A DNA stretch of 64,000 nt. Source: Paracentrotus lividus. Taxonomy: Eukaryota > Echinodermata > Echinoidea > Camarodonta > Echinidae. Below the pieces are notes generated by a model. The model worked only from the letters and a program-made list of their open reading frames with translations, did not search any database and was not told the DNA's origin. The position numbers and the translations under genes are program-made. Below are positions 34,438 through 50,400 of the stretch, one piece after another (the stretch's first letter is position 1; every line of letters begins with the position of its first letter). The stretch is taken from positions 29,531,262-29,595,261 of the forward strand of contig CALNVZ010003426.1 of the NCBI GenBank assembly GCA_940671915.1, in the 5' to 3' direction.

Positions 34438-35343
34438 AATAACATTCTGGTAAAACACCTAAGGATGTCAAGTTTTCGTTTGTCCCCTGTCGGTTGCCTA
34501 CTTTTATACCAAATAATCTAAAATAATAAATTTTGATCACATTGCTCGGAAATGTAGACCTTTGATTGCGTATACACTGATCGTGTACCGATCTGAAATG
34601 TGTAATGATATATTGGATAACCTACAAGGAAATCAATGGACACATTTGATCATTGATGGCTCTGCACATTTGAAATTAGAGGGATGTAAATCGTTTATGA
34701 CAAACTTCATATTATTTCTTGAAATATGGTTCTTTCTTTATAAGAACCTCCCCCCCCCACCCCCCCCCCCCAAGGACCACGTGCGGGGCTTGCAAGGGGT
34801 GGGCTGAACATGCGAAGTATTCAGGTTTGCGTTTTTACAAATCTCTAGTAAAAAAGGGGGGACTGGAGGTCCAAAATCCCTGAAATTTACATGTAAACGT
34901 CATGAGTTCAGTGTGAAACGAAACAAACGTTAACACTTTGTGTGAAAAGTCTTTGGAAAACTGCACCACAGTGTGAAATAATCTTTACACTGTCATAACT
35001 CTTCAATCTGACTAAGCATAGTTTACAACATGAACATACTCTGGGACAACGTCCTTTCCCCGCAGGGGGGAGCTGTGTATAGACCCAATTTGTACTCGGA
35101 TGGGGGTTGGGTGTCCGGACACTTAACAAAAATGAAGCCTTGTTTTTTGTCTAAGGATTAAGCCAAAAAAAAAATAAATGTTGAATAGTGCTCATCATCC
35201 TAAAATTTGTTCTCCATGATATTTTCTAACATTTTGTGCTGAAAACTGCAAAATCACTGCTTGTTAACCATTTGAAATGGCTGGTTAAAATTGTCTGTCC
35301 GGACACCCAACAACTGGGTATACTATTTATTTCTGGTTTTCCT

Positions 35344-36653
35344 CTAGTCAAATTTATCTTGTGTGAAGTCTGCGAAGAGAGTCTTTCCTCTGAGTAGTGT
35401 CTTGAAGGTGATACCAGCTAAGGTGCAGTAAAAGTAGAGACTGATGATGATAGCCATTACTATGGTAACCATTACTAGGAGACTGGTGAACGTGAAATGG
35501 TGTGAACCCCACATAGTAAACCAAATCACTGAGGGGGGGGGGGGGGAGATAGGGGTTAAAAATATATATAAAAAATAATGATGACCTACAATTTTTTTTT
35601 GAAAAAGGGTACGTTTCATGCAACATTAAAAAGTCTTTTTCTGATGAATCAGAGGATTCATCCCCACCTTTACAATCATAATCATTAAGAAATGGTGACA
35701 AGTTTTGTTTTGTTGCAGTGTCGAAGAACGATGGGAATTATTTGGATAATAACACCATGGATGATGACAGTATTACTATTAGTAGTATTACATTACTAGA
35801 AAATGACAAAATCTCTTTTCAATCTTTCAAAAACTTGTACCAGTGTTTTAATGAACACGATTAAAATTTAGATCATTACGGGTATATGTTTAGTAAGTTA
35901 AGCTTATTGGGTCATCTTTTCGATAAAATTTTTAAAAAATCGCTTTACAATGGTAACACACTGAGTAATAACGAAATGCGATAATAAAAGAATAATATAC
36001 AAGATTTATTGTTATTGCTAATCTTATTTTTTGAAAAAAAAATCTTGCAACGATAAACATTTGAAAAGATTGTACTAAAAGCAATTACACTATTTAAATG
36101 TCAATGTTGTACATGGCTTACCTGTGACTTGGATTGATAGGTAAAGGACCTCCGATAACAATGTCCATCTAATGATATAACGACTCACTGACTTCACGGA
36201 ACTCCAAAACAACAAGGCAAGACCTGACCAAAAAAAAAAAAAAACAGTGTATGGACTTGTCACAGATGGGAATGTCTCAGGAAAAGTGTGTTACCTAATT
36301 CAAGTTATCTCATTTCATTAACGGGCAAAAGATAAATGGATATGTATTTGATATTGGGTGGGACTATAAAGAAAGCTGATTAGAGTAATTGACAGAAAGG
36401 GTCGAGATTGAAGGGAAAAGGGAATGACGATAGATAGAAGGGAGCAGATTCCAGTTAACTGAATAATATCGTATTATCTGTAAAGTAGAACAAAACCCTA
36501 TTGCATAATCATAAGGCATAAAAGTATTAATTGATGTAAGTTTTAAAAAAAAAGGTAAACACAACTTCCGTGCGTTTAATTTCAGCATTAATGCAGTACT
36601 TGTCATGTGTTTTGAGTGAAATGATTGCATTACAGTTCTAGATTGTGTTAGCC

Positions 36654-36727
<74 letters not shown>

Positions 36728-39700
36728 TTCTGTTTTGTTTTTTAATACAGAGGGCACATGTCGTATACCATAAGAAAGTGGGGGAAAGGACGGTGTAGAT
36801 TTAATGCAGTACAATTTTTTCAGGAGTAAAAATTGAAAGAACCTTCAAGTGTTACTATTCATTTATTAAATGACGAGATGGAGAAGGGCAAGAGGAACGG
36901 GGAACCACCCCCCCCCCTTTCAAAATGGGAGGGGGAATGCATCGTCTGAAACGCGATTCCCTTCATGCACTTTGAGGATGATAGTTATCCCAGCCGGGAG
37001 TCATTGTAAAGGAGGTTGTTATTTAGATACAATTACCTGTTCATTTTCCTATACATATCATTAAATAATGGGTTACTAAAAAGGTAGGACTTACATGTGA
37101 GAGCAGCTCCGAAGAGCCTGAGAGGGAGCACTGCATCATTACCGCATTCACTTGAGAATAACATGTTAAAGATACTCACTGGAAAGAAGATACTCTGAAG
37201 AAAATAATGGTTAAAACATTAATAATGTTAATAACTCATTTACCGAGGGTAGCCACTTCAGATCTTATTAATTGTTCTCCCAGGGGGCCCTGCATAACAT
37301 AATACATTAACCCTTTATAACTTAAACCACCCGATTAATGATATTCAAGATGGCAGTTTTAAGGATAATTATGATGAAAATAATTATAAGAGAGACGTGT
37401 AATCATTTGTACCGTTCAAAAAATTCTACGTTTCTAGGCCCCCCAAATATAGAATGAAATCTGCAATACCTTATAATCCATGTTCACACTTTATATAGGC
37501 AACTATAAAGAAATATATTATGAATTATTTTATAACCATTTTGCCCGAGTCACTGGGCTGTATGCATAAAACAAGTAATCGCTTTAAAAAGAATTTTACT
37601 CATACATTTTCTTATTATTATTGTGATCTTATATGATTTTTATTGTTTATTTATTAATTTGGAAAAAAATAAAAAATAAACGAGTATCAAATTGAATTCA
37701 AAAGCAAGTATATCAGGAAAATGCTAGTATAGGATTTTCCGGTCAAGTTTAAACTGTCTACGATCAATTTAAAATTTCTTACAAGCACTTTCGTCTGAAA
37801 TGTGATTGCGATTAAAAATCTACACTTTAATTCATTTGACCGATAGCTCCTCTCGATGAGGTATCGTTTATATTGAATGAACATTAACGATTTCGATTGC
37901 AAAGAGTTTAAAATTGACCGGGAGAACCTATACTAAAAGCAATTCCTTTATATGTATATGTCCCATTGTACCAATCGGACGTTAAGGGAACTGGGCACTA
38001 AAGTATTTTTCTAATGATTATGTACTTCATGCTTAATCACTTTACTGTCAATTGAGGAAATAGGAAAGCAAGTCACAATAACAAATGGAGAAACAAGAAC
38101 CTTTTACCTAAAAGAAGAGTTTAATAATAACAAAACATGTTGATGTCCTTATACAATGAATACTTTATGTTTATGCTTATTGCTAGTGTGAAAACACTTT
38201 TTCAATATGTCAAAGACCGTGCACGTGCGCACAGATTATGAACATTTTTGCATTCGAATCAGATGATATTTTAAACACGTAGTACCCCAAGAGCATGCAT
38301 CAATACATTTTTAATATTCAGTTCCAATACATTAAACTTGGGTGGAATTTTTCTGATATAATTTGAAAAGTATAACTTCAAATCCGCATTGAAAAAGAAT
38401 CAATTCTGTATTTGTTAAAAGGATAATTGGAGTTGCTTACTTTTCACTTCATTCGCATTTCATTTATTTTCATATTTCTCATTTTACATTTGTTTCACGA
38501 ACAAGAAAATAACAACAATAATGCAGTATATAAGATTACAAACAAATGAAAAGTTTACAAGTAACATAATTATACAATCAGTCAAGTAATAAAGCCATAG
38601 GTTAACTAAGTCAAAAGAAATATGTTGGGACCTGCATAAAAGCAAGCTTGCGAAACACACTTTGAATGTGATCATTATGAATAAGTTAAACTGCTTGTAT
38701 AATGTGTTTCCTAAATAAATCCATCCCCCATTTGTATGTAAGAATTAAATGCATCTGTCAAATATGTAATATCTCTAACGATTGAAGGCCAATGACAATA
38801 TAAAATTAATCATAAATTTGAAAGAAAATAATACGATTTGTCATAACTTACCAAAAGCGATACTAAAGTAAATACTACAGCTGTAGTCACTTGCCATAAC
38901 CTTATAAACGAAAAAGGAAGAAGGGAAGTCAGGTCACAAGTTTTTCGTTTTATATTGTTAACTAATACATTCATCATTTGTGATTATAAATGTTTTATTT
39001 GTTCAACATTATGGAGTCGTTCATAAAAATGAAATTAAAAAAGTACGCCAAAGCCGATGTGCATTTGATATGAGAACAAGTATAATTTGATTTTCATATA
39101 CAGTGGATAATACATTCATATCTACTTTGGATAGCCAATTTATCGCGCGATTGAAATTGCTTACCATAATTATACTGATTCTCACCCCTCCCCCCTCCTT
39201 TCCCTACCCTCCTAACTGTCCCTGACACACACGCACCTTCCCACATACACATGCACTCAACCCATAGCACAGACACAACACACGCGCACACCCTCACAAT
39301 CTCTTTCTCTCTTTCTCTTTCTTTCTCTCTATATGACACACACACACACATACACTTACCTCATAGCACGCACACAACACACATACACACGCGCGCGCAC
39401 ACACCCCTCACAATCTATTTCTCTCTCTCACTTACTCTCTCTCTCTCTCTCCCTCTTGTGACTATTCATTTATTTATTTATTTATTTATTTTGAAGAAAT
39501 ACATTTTTAACTCATTATAGTTTATATTATGCACATCGTGCTAAATATAAATAAAATCATTTTTTTTTTTTAAATATAAATATTCATTAGCTTCAGCAAC
39601 AAGAAGTAAGTTTGTAATATAATTATTACCTTAATCCGGCTGGCATATTGAGAATATAGTGGTCATCGCTTCCCAGGATTTGGCTAATCTGAGAAGGAAA

Positions 39701-40898
39701 TCGGATACAAAGAAATAAATGACTTAGAGTATTTATCTTTACGACCGGAGATTAAAAATAATGTCATCCGTTTTATGGATATTGATGTGTTATTCCAAAT
39801 ATGAAAGTCAAATTAATGGCATATCGAAAGTCTCTTGTATCGAAAGCCAATAGCACAGTGTGATTTATTAGAGTCACAATTTGTCTTATGTTACCAACCT
39901 CTTTCTTGAATTGCGTTTTAGCATTCATTCTTTCGTGTATTTTTGCATCAAATGTCTCAATGCAATTTTCTTTTCATAGATTACAATTATTCCCAAAACA
40001 TTTTTATGTCGTCTAGATCTTTTACATTTCTCTTCAACGTCGTAATTTTGCTGAAGAAGCACATCTAATTATCTGGCTCACGCGTAGTCATGTAGTTCAT
40101 CAAAACTCTTCTTCCGTGTTATTTAATTTATTGATTATTAAGTTATAATCCGTATTATTCAAGGTCACAGTCACAGTCGGGTATGTAAGTAGGCTCACCC
40201 TGACCAAACTAACATGCAAAGCGTCACCTACGTCTTGTAATCAAGTTACAAGAGGTCCTAGAGATATTCACCTCGTTTCAGTCAAAGGTGATCTCACATG
40301 GCTCCCGTATTGGAACCTGCCACTATGAGCTATAACATTTATGTCATGAGACGTAGTTTAACTATCAGGCGCTATATAAATCCGGAATATTATTATTATT
40401 ATCCAAATTATTAAATAGTAGTAGTAGTAGCAGTAGTAGTCGTAGTAGTAGTTAGCAGTAGTAGTAGTAATAATAGTAGTAGTACAAACTTTGAATGTTT
40501 GGGTAGCTTTAGTGGATTCTAGTTGCCTGGATAATGTTTGTTGGTTAAAGAATGCACATTTCTGGCCGAGTATTAGCCAATTCTGGGGAATTATAATAAC
40601 TTAAAGTGCAGAGTGTTGGTTAACCAATTTCTTGTCCAACTATTTTATGAGTAGGGTGGTAGAAGTAGAAGTAGTGTCACAAGTAGTAGTTGTGGTAATC
40701 TTATTACGTGTATATGATGATTAATTTTTACCATACCTTTGAGAGCGGCACGGATCCATCTTCACATTCTCCTACCCCAAGCAGCTTTCTCGTCTTCAAG
40801 CGACTCTGTAAGTCACCGCTACTCTGCTTTCTGTGGGCAAAAAGGAATGACAGAGGCGGATATTGTTAGAGATAGTTGAAATTGATGTTGATGCTAAG

Positions 40899-40929
<31 letters not shown>

Positions 40930-41094
40930 ATGATGATGACAATCATAATAATAACAATAAACCTAGATATCCCTAACTGTAACCCTAGATTTTTGGAAGA
41001 TGTCTGGTTGCTGTTTAATATACCAACAGACCATCAAGTTGTGAAATGATGGAAATGATAATTTTAATAATAATAATGATAATAATAATAATGC

Positions 41095-41140
<46 letters not shown>

Positions 41141-44100
41141 TATAAAAATGATGATAATGATAATAATAATAATAGATTTATAGCGCATGGTAATTATTAT
41201 CCAATTCTCAATGCGATTAACCATAAGAGACATATTTATTATACATTCATACATTGCATAAAACACATTTTTTTTGCAAAATACAAAATTCAAATTTACA
41301 GTTTGAAAAGAATTAGATCTTTAGAAATTTTATGAAGCTGTTGAGAGAAAAAAAGATTTATAATTGTTATAGAGGAAGAGAATTTCAGAATTCCAAAATA
41401 AGTAGGTTGCAAGATGGTTGAAAGGGAGGTAGTAGGGGAATAAAGAGAAACGGGGAGGTACAGGTATGAGTATGGAAGAATATGGATAAGGAAGAGAAGG
41501 AGATAGGGGCGATATAAAGGGAAAGAGAGAGAGTAGATATAATGGACGAACAAAGATAGAAAGGTAAAGGGGGAAATAGTTATGGACAGAAGGAAAAAAG
41601 GGTTAATTGAAACGTGCATATGTAGCACAATAAGTTTTAACTTAATGGTTAATAGTTTAAAAAAAAAAAAAAAAAAATAGCAAAAACAGATGTTGAATAA
41701 CAATAACAAGTGAATTCTATTTTATCGGTAGCAAAAAATTGGCGCGGCTTTCGAATAAAAGTTGTGTAAGTTTGTCCTTTTTTTTAATACTCCCCCTCCC
41801 ATCTTCTCGGAACACAATATATCACTAATCATCCCCATTCGTCAATGAATATCTTCAATATGGTTCCTAAAATATACCAAAATATTTTCACATAACGTTT
41901 TTGGGATTTTGTGCACTATAATAGAAGTATCAAAGGTCATATGTCTATCACACTCGGATCACGAACTTTTAGTATAATTGCAGCGTTTTTAACGAAGTTT
42001 ACTTACGATTGAGTCCTCCTAATTAAAATCGACACGTACATAACCAAAGTCGAATAAGTCGCATGTACTACACATCTTCTCCTGGCGCACACACACACAT
42101 GCTCACCCTCGTCCCACACACACCCACACTCAAATTACTGCTATTTTTCGTCCTGAATAGATACATATCTATCAGTTGCTGGCATTATTTTTTTATCAAA
42201 CCATAGCCAAATACCCTGTCACAAAAAATATAATGTCTCTAGGTATATGAAGTATATTTCATGCGTATCATTGTAAGATGTAGGGCTAAGTTTACTTATA
42301 TTTTTAATGCTATTTATGTACAATGATGTCAACGTTACTTACATAATTATCCGTATGTCATATGATTTACCCGCATATAGCCATACACATACGATTATAC
42401 ACACACACACACACTAACACACACACACACACACTCAAGCCTCCATCCACCCTTTTACGTAATTATTGCAATAATTTTCAATGATGTTGTTTATCACTTT
42501 ATATCTGACTGATTTTTTTTTTTTTTTTTTTTTTAAAGAAAAAGCATCAACGTGTCTTTAATCATGTTAATGACAATGAACTAGCATTCTTCTAGCCTCT
42601 GAAGTTATATGAAATGTACAATTCTGGGTTACCGCTGGATAAACCATTACGCCTCAAACACCCAACCACACCCTCACCCCCCCCCCCTACCCAAAGCTAG
42701 ATATGACTCGTATATTGAAGCTGAGGTTTTTATCCACTTGGTCTAACAGCAGTTGCTCGAATTCTTCGCATGTCTAATACCACAATAGACTAAACCTATT
42801 TGGTCTTCTAACAATTTTGTTGAATTTCCACTTGTTCTAATACATATTTTGTATATTTATCACTTGGTCTAATGATAATTGCCATATATCCTCTAGATAC
42901 CTTTTGGTGTAATTTTCAAATGAATATTTGGTCTATTACCAGTTTGCTACATGAATTGACCAAGTGGTGTTAGACCAAGTGGAAATAAGGCCAAATGGAT
43001 ATTAAATGAAATGGGAATTAGAGAAGATGGTAAATAGGCGAAGTGGCAATTAGACCAAAGAGTCATTAGACGAATCGGTTCGAGACGAAATAGAATTATA
43101 CCATGTGGAATAAGACAAAACTGGCATCAGTAAATGTAAGTTTTGACCAAATGGCAATTTACCGTAGCTATGTCCTCTGCCAGGATAGATACACTATTAG
43201 AGTATGGCAATGACTGATTAGTCTTAATGAGATTGCCTAATGACACAGCTCCTATGCGAGTTATTTTTAAACGCCACTTCATCATTCAAGCAGGGGCACG
43301 TGGAATGACCAAAGGAATGTATACAGTTCTAGCTAGGGCAGTAGTGGGTGGGTTTTCCTTTGTAGGTAAAGTAGGTTGAAAGGAAATGATTTTCAATGAA
43401 AATAGTAGATAGAAAATTATTCATCATATTAAATGTGAAATATCTGTAAATAGTTATTACAGGTATATCTGGAACAATAATGTATATGGTCGCCTGGACC
43501 TACTCTCTTACTTTATCTCATTCTCACTTTCCCTTTCTTACTCTCTTTCTCCCCTAGTCCATCTCTCTTCCACTGTCTCTCATATTCTCCATCTCTCTAT
43601 TTCTTTTTCATTCTCCCTCTCAATATTAAGAAAGGTTTATTATTTATTATTAAATTTATAATTATGAAGAACAAAAATTAATTATTAACAAACATATACC
43701 AATTGCTTTAGAAAAGCTATTTCGATTATTCTCCTTTAATTTAATTTAAATTATAAACAACGATGCGTAAAGGTAATGTATAGGTCTTCTAATCAGTTAA
43801 CTTGGATAGCTTTATTTTATATTTCATTGTATTAGACTAAGTAAAAATCAAAATCTGTTTTATTTAATTGCAAATTACCAAGAAATATCAGACTTGAGCT
43901 GCAAAGCACATAGTCATTATAACGGAGGTGATATAATCCCATGGGTGAGCCTTTATTTACCACATGTAATTGGGTATTTAGCGGGAAATAATTCCCTGAA
44001 ATTAAAGTGATATGCATTTTAGAAAGATACACCATAAATCCCTTCAATCAAGGCACCTAGATTCAGGGGATTTGAGATGTCTCTTACGAATAAACTCATG

Positions 44101-47100
44101 CGTTTTCGCATTGTCGCATAAAATGTCATATTTAAATATAATTCATTTCTTTATCTATTTTTAGTCAGGAAATCAACACGGGGCTTTTGTAAACCCAAGA
44201 TATAAATATTAAAGCTATTTCTATAATTATGTTTCTAATATTAAACCACATTGTAAAAATCATTCATTGATTTTATTTCATTTCGTCAAGAGGATAAGTC
44301 CTAATTATCAGTTGCCATAGCAACATAATTACTCAGTCAATGCATACATTTTCCATTATCAAATGAGACAAAATTCCATGGCCAAAATCTTTGATAACTA
44401 CCTTAACTCTTATATTTAGAAACTGTTGCCTAAAGGGACTCGTTATGTATTCACAGTACATTGTATTTCAATTGTCCTTGCATAAGTACACTATCGTAGG
44501 AATTTACAGAAAAGCACAATGACTGTAAATCACTATTTTCAACAGGAAAATGGTAATTTGACATTTGAAATGTAACCATTTAAGTGCGAATTAGGATTGA
44601 AATTTAAAAGCCTAATGGATGTTGCGCTAAATTAATGACACGGTCTTTGCTCATGGAGTATATGAAGGAGTACAATGCGCTTTTTGTGTTGACTTGGGCT
44701 GTGATTAAAGGCGTAAATGGATAGGAAAGTGTGGCATTACTAAGTCTTGTGGAGCTGTGTTCCATTCAACAAAATTAAAAGACCATGGCACTCCAGGAAA
44801 ATTATATGTGTCTCCCATATTAACGATTTGATCACTAATCTATTGCCATAGATGTTCAGAAATAACTATGGTGTTTCAAATTACCCTTTCTTTAAATCCC
44901 TTTCAATTGGCTTCCTTGAGATCTCAAACCATCATTAAAATAATACATGTGGGATTGGGGACAACAGACTTCACTAAAGTGCAAATAACACAAGGTTCCT
45001 TTAATATTTCTCTTCATAAATTTCGCTAAAGGGGAAGAAAGATTAACATATTTCCATATTTTAGAGGCCATAAGATATTTAATCTTTTACAAAGGGGTAA
45101 AATTACCTCCGGAATTCAACCAGACAAAAAATATTAGAAATCAAATAACTTGCCAAATCATCAGCAACAACATTGTTACCGGCAAGATGCACAACTCAAG
45201 GTGATTACTCCATGGAATTATAACACTTTCGACTGTCGTGCCGGAGTATAGATATTATTAGGTTTAACCACGCATTATATGTTCTCATCAGGTAGGGTAT
45301 TTGAAGAAAAAAAAACAGTTACTGTTCTCATTTCGTTTAAGATTCCCCTACTAATCAGAATGTTCGCAAACAAGGGATAAGCGTCAGAAGAAATACTACT
45401 CTTATACTTCGATCCTCGAAATATTATTCGAGATGTCAGCTAGCGCAAGTTTAAATGCTCAAAATACTTAAGTGTGACAAACTTTGGCCGGAAAATGAAT
45501 TGTTTGCTCTGAAAATGAATAATAAATGGGTTTGGGGTTTTATCTTCGTGATGAACCCGAAGCAGATTCGGTACCTGGATAAGCTCATGTACAATGTATG
45601 GCTACACAATACATACAATAAATATTGGCCGGTATTCTCGAAGGGTGACTACTAAATGCGTATTTTGTAGGCCTACTAAATCACCCTTCAATAATACCGG
45701 CCATCATGTTAAAAAAAGATGTTTATCATAATGCGTCCTAAAGATAATGTTCTTAATAAATTTTGATGTTGTTTTTTTTTGTTTGTTTGTTTTTTGTTTT
45801 TTGTTTTTAATTCAGGCAAAAAACTATTGCGAGTAAATATGACATCTGTTTAACATATGTAACTTTTAGATCACATTTCTAGTTTTTTTTTTCAAATGCT
45901 TTCCAAACTCAAACCAGGCAAGATAGTATTTATATTACGGTATCAGAATTAGAGTGTAAAACTACAATCTGATTTACTTTTTATTTTCTGGAACGCACTG
46001 TACAGAAGAAATGGAAGATAATTTTCATAGAAAAGGAGTAATTTGTATGCATATATATATATATATATTATATTGTGGTGTAAACGAGTAAAGTACGTCT
46101 TAAATTGAAAAAAAAAAAAGAACTACAATAATATTGCAGTCGATATATTAATGTTCGTAGAGGGGATACTATGACCGATAGGTATACTGTTTGATGAATT
46201 GAGGATGCGTGGATGATGACAAGAAACACCCATGGCGCATACAAGCATTAGGGCATATATACATAGTAAGAAGAGAAGTCAGTGAAAGGTCTCCCACTGA
46301 GGGACGAGATGTCAAATAAAGGAAGGTGAGGGGTAGATTCAGATGTATACGACACAAGGGAAGGGTGATAGAGAGGTGATCATCAGTAGCAGATCCAGGT
46401 ACGCGCGCCCCCTTTGCTATTCGAAATCCACTCATTGATTGCACATGTAAAAAATTGAAAATTTCGGCGGCTCACCCAAATCCTGGATCTGCCACTGATT
46501 ATGATCATGGTCATAGAATGTAATATGAAGGAATGACGGATATGACGCTGATATTATAATACTAATCACAGCAATGGTAATAATGATAATAATCTCTTTC
46601 AAGTCTCCCAGTTCCTCCCCATTCCAAAAGACTTTATTGACTGGCCAGGATTCAAATCTGAAACCTTCAAGATTGAAAATCAATTGAATGGGCACTGAAA
46701 CCACGATTTGCCACATTATGCTGTTCTTAAAGTTGATGCTTTGAAACTTACCCGAACGTTGCTTCATGTTGCTTGTCTTTATAACAACTACTCCTTGTCT
46801 GATTCATAGTTAAAATATTTTCTTCAACTATTCAATCGTTCCAAAAGTGATGATAGTTCTTCAATAGTATCAGATGACTTGTTTAGTCGTTGAAAATAGG
46901 ATAATCTGCCAAATGCAAACTCGGACGCGTTCATTGCCTTTTCAATGTTCCCATAATGTCATAGTACATTGCAAAGTGAGAGCGTATGGTACGTTAACGG
47001 GCTCTTCAATATATTAATGGTTTAGCACCTCTAAGATCTTCAAACACGTACTGCACACAGCACGTACTGATATTGCTTATTGCATGAAGATAAATCGTTG

Positions 47101-47376
47101 ACATTTTAATTTTCAAACTTGTATTTTTTGTCTCTGGATATTTTTATTGAGCTTTGCGGTAACGCCTAATATTTCTAAAGAAATTTTGTTTTAGAAAATA
47201 ATTTCTATTTCTGATTGACTGACGTATTTTGATATTATTTAAATACAAAATGTACCGAAATATCTAGTATTGCACTTGTATCAGAAAATAATTAATTTTT
47301 ATGAAGATGCCACATAGATCCTTCTCCCCATCTTTCTCTCATCTCACCCCTGTCTCTCTTTCTTTCTTTTTTTTTC

Positions 47377-47414
<38 letters not shown>

Positions 47415-50400
47415 ATCTCTCGTTCTCTCTCTCCCTCTATGTGTCATAACACTAGGAGGAAGGGGGAGCATTGGGTCTGGAAATAGGACACGTACTTCTA
47501 TCGATTTCTAGGTGGGGAAAATCGTTAACATTTGAATTGGAGATCAGATTCTGCGGCTGTGTTTTTAAGCTCGGGCGGCTTTGCTGTTTCTTAAAATGCA
47601 TAACAACCAAAATATGATTAAAAGGATAAAACATTTACAAACTAATTTTTGTTTAAATAGTGTTCATGTCATATAAGTTTGAATAGACTTGAAGGAGGAC
47701 TTGACATCTCTCTCTCTCTCTCTCTTTTCCCCTTTTCCCCTCTCTCTCTTTACTCTCTCTCACCACCTCTTGTTATTTCTCTTTCTTTTTCCACCTCTCA
47801 AATCTTATGTTATAATTACGAGCTAATTATCTAATTTGGGATCACTGATACGCTGATAATAGGGTAAAACAACCGACAAGTAATGACATTAATTGAATCC
47901 CATGTGTATTGCTGCGTATCACTATCTACCTCAACCGTTCTCTCTTTCCTTCTATCTATCTATCCCTCTTTAAATCTAACACGTCTTACACTCTCTCCTG
48001 TTTTCGGGATGCTATTTCCATCTATATTAGAGCGGATTACTTGCAAATCTGCATTGCGCAATTCAGATATTCCAATATGCATTGCGATATTTCCTTGCTA
48101 TATGCACTTGATACACAATACTCCAAGCTGTAAAAGAAATTTCGTAATCTCTCATCAGTTTCCATGACAATCACAAACACTAGAAAACATTTTCCTTCAA
48201 TTTAAACAATAGTCCAGAAGTCGATCATACGAATGATACAAAAATCCAAAATAAAAGGAGAAGCATCCAATACGTGCCATACGACATTGTTATTAATAAC
48301 CGGAGAATGCATGGCGACCCACAGATACCATCGAATTAGCATAGAGGTTTATCCAGCTCCAAGCAGCGCACTGAAATTCATGCATGGCCTGAGCATTCTG
48401 AGTGAAGGAGAGACAACTTGACGACATTTTATGGAGGATGGGCGTAACATAAAATGAGAGGGTCAAGGGTTGTACGTTGAACCCCTTGTCCAGTTGCCAA
48501 GCTCTGAGGGCTTTTTTCCGACGACGACGCTTCATATAATGTTAGAGAACTAAGTATAATATTCTATAAGAGCTGTTTTTTTTTTCTTCTAGCATATCTT
48601 GCGTTTGACAAATCAAGTTTATACTAAAAGATGGTTTTATGTTATATCCCTCGGAAGTAACATATGGAAATATGTGTCATAGCGTATATCGAAGAGGAGT
48701 GGGGTAAGTATTCCTTGACATGTTTTGAGGGTGTTTTCAATTTGGGAGAAGGAGAAGTGCCTCGCTTTCACATTAGTACAATCATGAGGGATAATAAGAC
48801 TTGTCATAATTACTGTCCTTTGGCACTAATGTCATTTGGAAAGGGTAAGCCGTACCAGGGGTGAATAAAGGCCTAATGGGCTTCTTAAAGTCATTGTGAA
48901 TAAAGTATTGCCCTGAGAATGGAAGTGGTGCTTATTGTTTTTGAAAATGCTGAATGACTGGGGGTAATGTTATAGGCCTTCTATCATGTAAACTTCTGTA
49001 TTAATTGCATTGAAAAATAAACAAACAAACGTGTGTGCCAAGGATGAACAATGAAATAAGGTGTGTTTTTTTTATTTAGGACGACTATTCGTATTTCCCT
49101 TGAGGTAGGGTAAATCGATACGCCACCAACCCTGGCAGGGAAAATGTCTAAAGAAAGCTTCGCCAAAGCTTGTTATGACACAAAAGAAACAATGTGTTAA
49201 AGGAATTTTTAGTGTTGCCTTATAGCTTCACATATACCTATTTATGTTTCTTTCCATCTCTTCCTTTATCATCCTCTTTTTCGTAAGTCGTAACACTTAA
49301 CATAATGCCATTAGCTTAACAGGATTTTAAAGTTTCAAAATTTATTGAATTATTGTGATGGGAAACCCAGAGCGATCCTGTTATATTAACGGTTATGGTC
49401 ATGTGGTTATAGCCTATACAAACTTTATTCCAGATTTCACATTCAGACCAAAAATGTAGGCCCATATCATTTGATGTGTGAAATGTTGTGAGTTAATTCG
49501 ATTTCGTCTCGCGCAGGGTATCATTTTGCAGGCTCATTCCACATATTCCATGAAATTCATAATAATACCCCAATCACATTGGTCCATCTACTGACAAACA
49601 ACACAATTTCGTTTTTAGAGGTAATGTAAATTTATGCAGGGTTTATTGTGCGTGTAATGCAAATGACACTGGTCTGACTGGGGTCCGGAGGTAGTACGCT
49701 CTGATTCTTACTAGCACATCTCATGGTTTTATGTTTGTGGCACATCGATGGGGAAGTAGGCCCTACATTGCTACAATGTCAACTCAAATCAAATTTACCT
49801 CCACACCAGCCTATCAATAAAGCACTCACTCAGTCGTAAGGAGGCAAGCTGGTGGGACTTCTATGTATGCTGGAATAACACGGCACACAGTACAGGGTGT
49901 GTCAAATGTAGGAAATTTAGACTCGTTTGAAATCATACCTCATAGTCATCCATGGCAGCAAAGATGTAAACGAAAGATAATAACAATACCTTAAATAAGT
50001 CTAAAATGGTCCTTTTATTACGAGATGACTGACCAAATTGACTTATCCCTCTATTATTTACGAGTAAATTAATCCTGCTAAGCTTCAAGAATTAAATGAA
50101 ATTTGCTCCATTTTACTCTGTACCATGCAGTGTTTTTTTAATTCACGTGCCTTGTGCCTATAGCTTCTCTATGAGATGCTTTTGAAAGTCAGGTATACCT
50201 ATTAAACAGGGTTTGGGACCTAGTTTAAATACTGACTGCTGTTTTGCTCTTTTACATATAATGTCAACCATGAACTTTGGGATTGTTAATATTCCCGGGG
50301 GAAAAAAAAATGTTTGTAGCATTTACAGATAGGGAAGTATATTTTTCTATCTGGTAAAATAATACTTAATATAAAAAATATCACGACCAGGATCCCAATG

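Larger units (their letters stand above)
28778..35343. other. Region between the convergent genes (3' UTRs and intergenic)
   Basis: After the TAA at 28775-28777 no further coding exon was found. It contains SINE copy B, the 31501 foldback, the 1 kb TIR element, the 33453 palindrome and TTGGTC copy 2. Several AATAAA sites exist (for example near 30014 and 30657), and a TTTATT at 35326-35331 would be AATAAA for TP53I11, but none can be proven as the poly(A) signal. Confidence 0.6.

Noticed and set aside
41015-41709. Ile-rich and Phe-rich minus-strand frames
   Set aside because: Products of the (AAT)n microsatellite and purine-rich sequence; no conserved motif.
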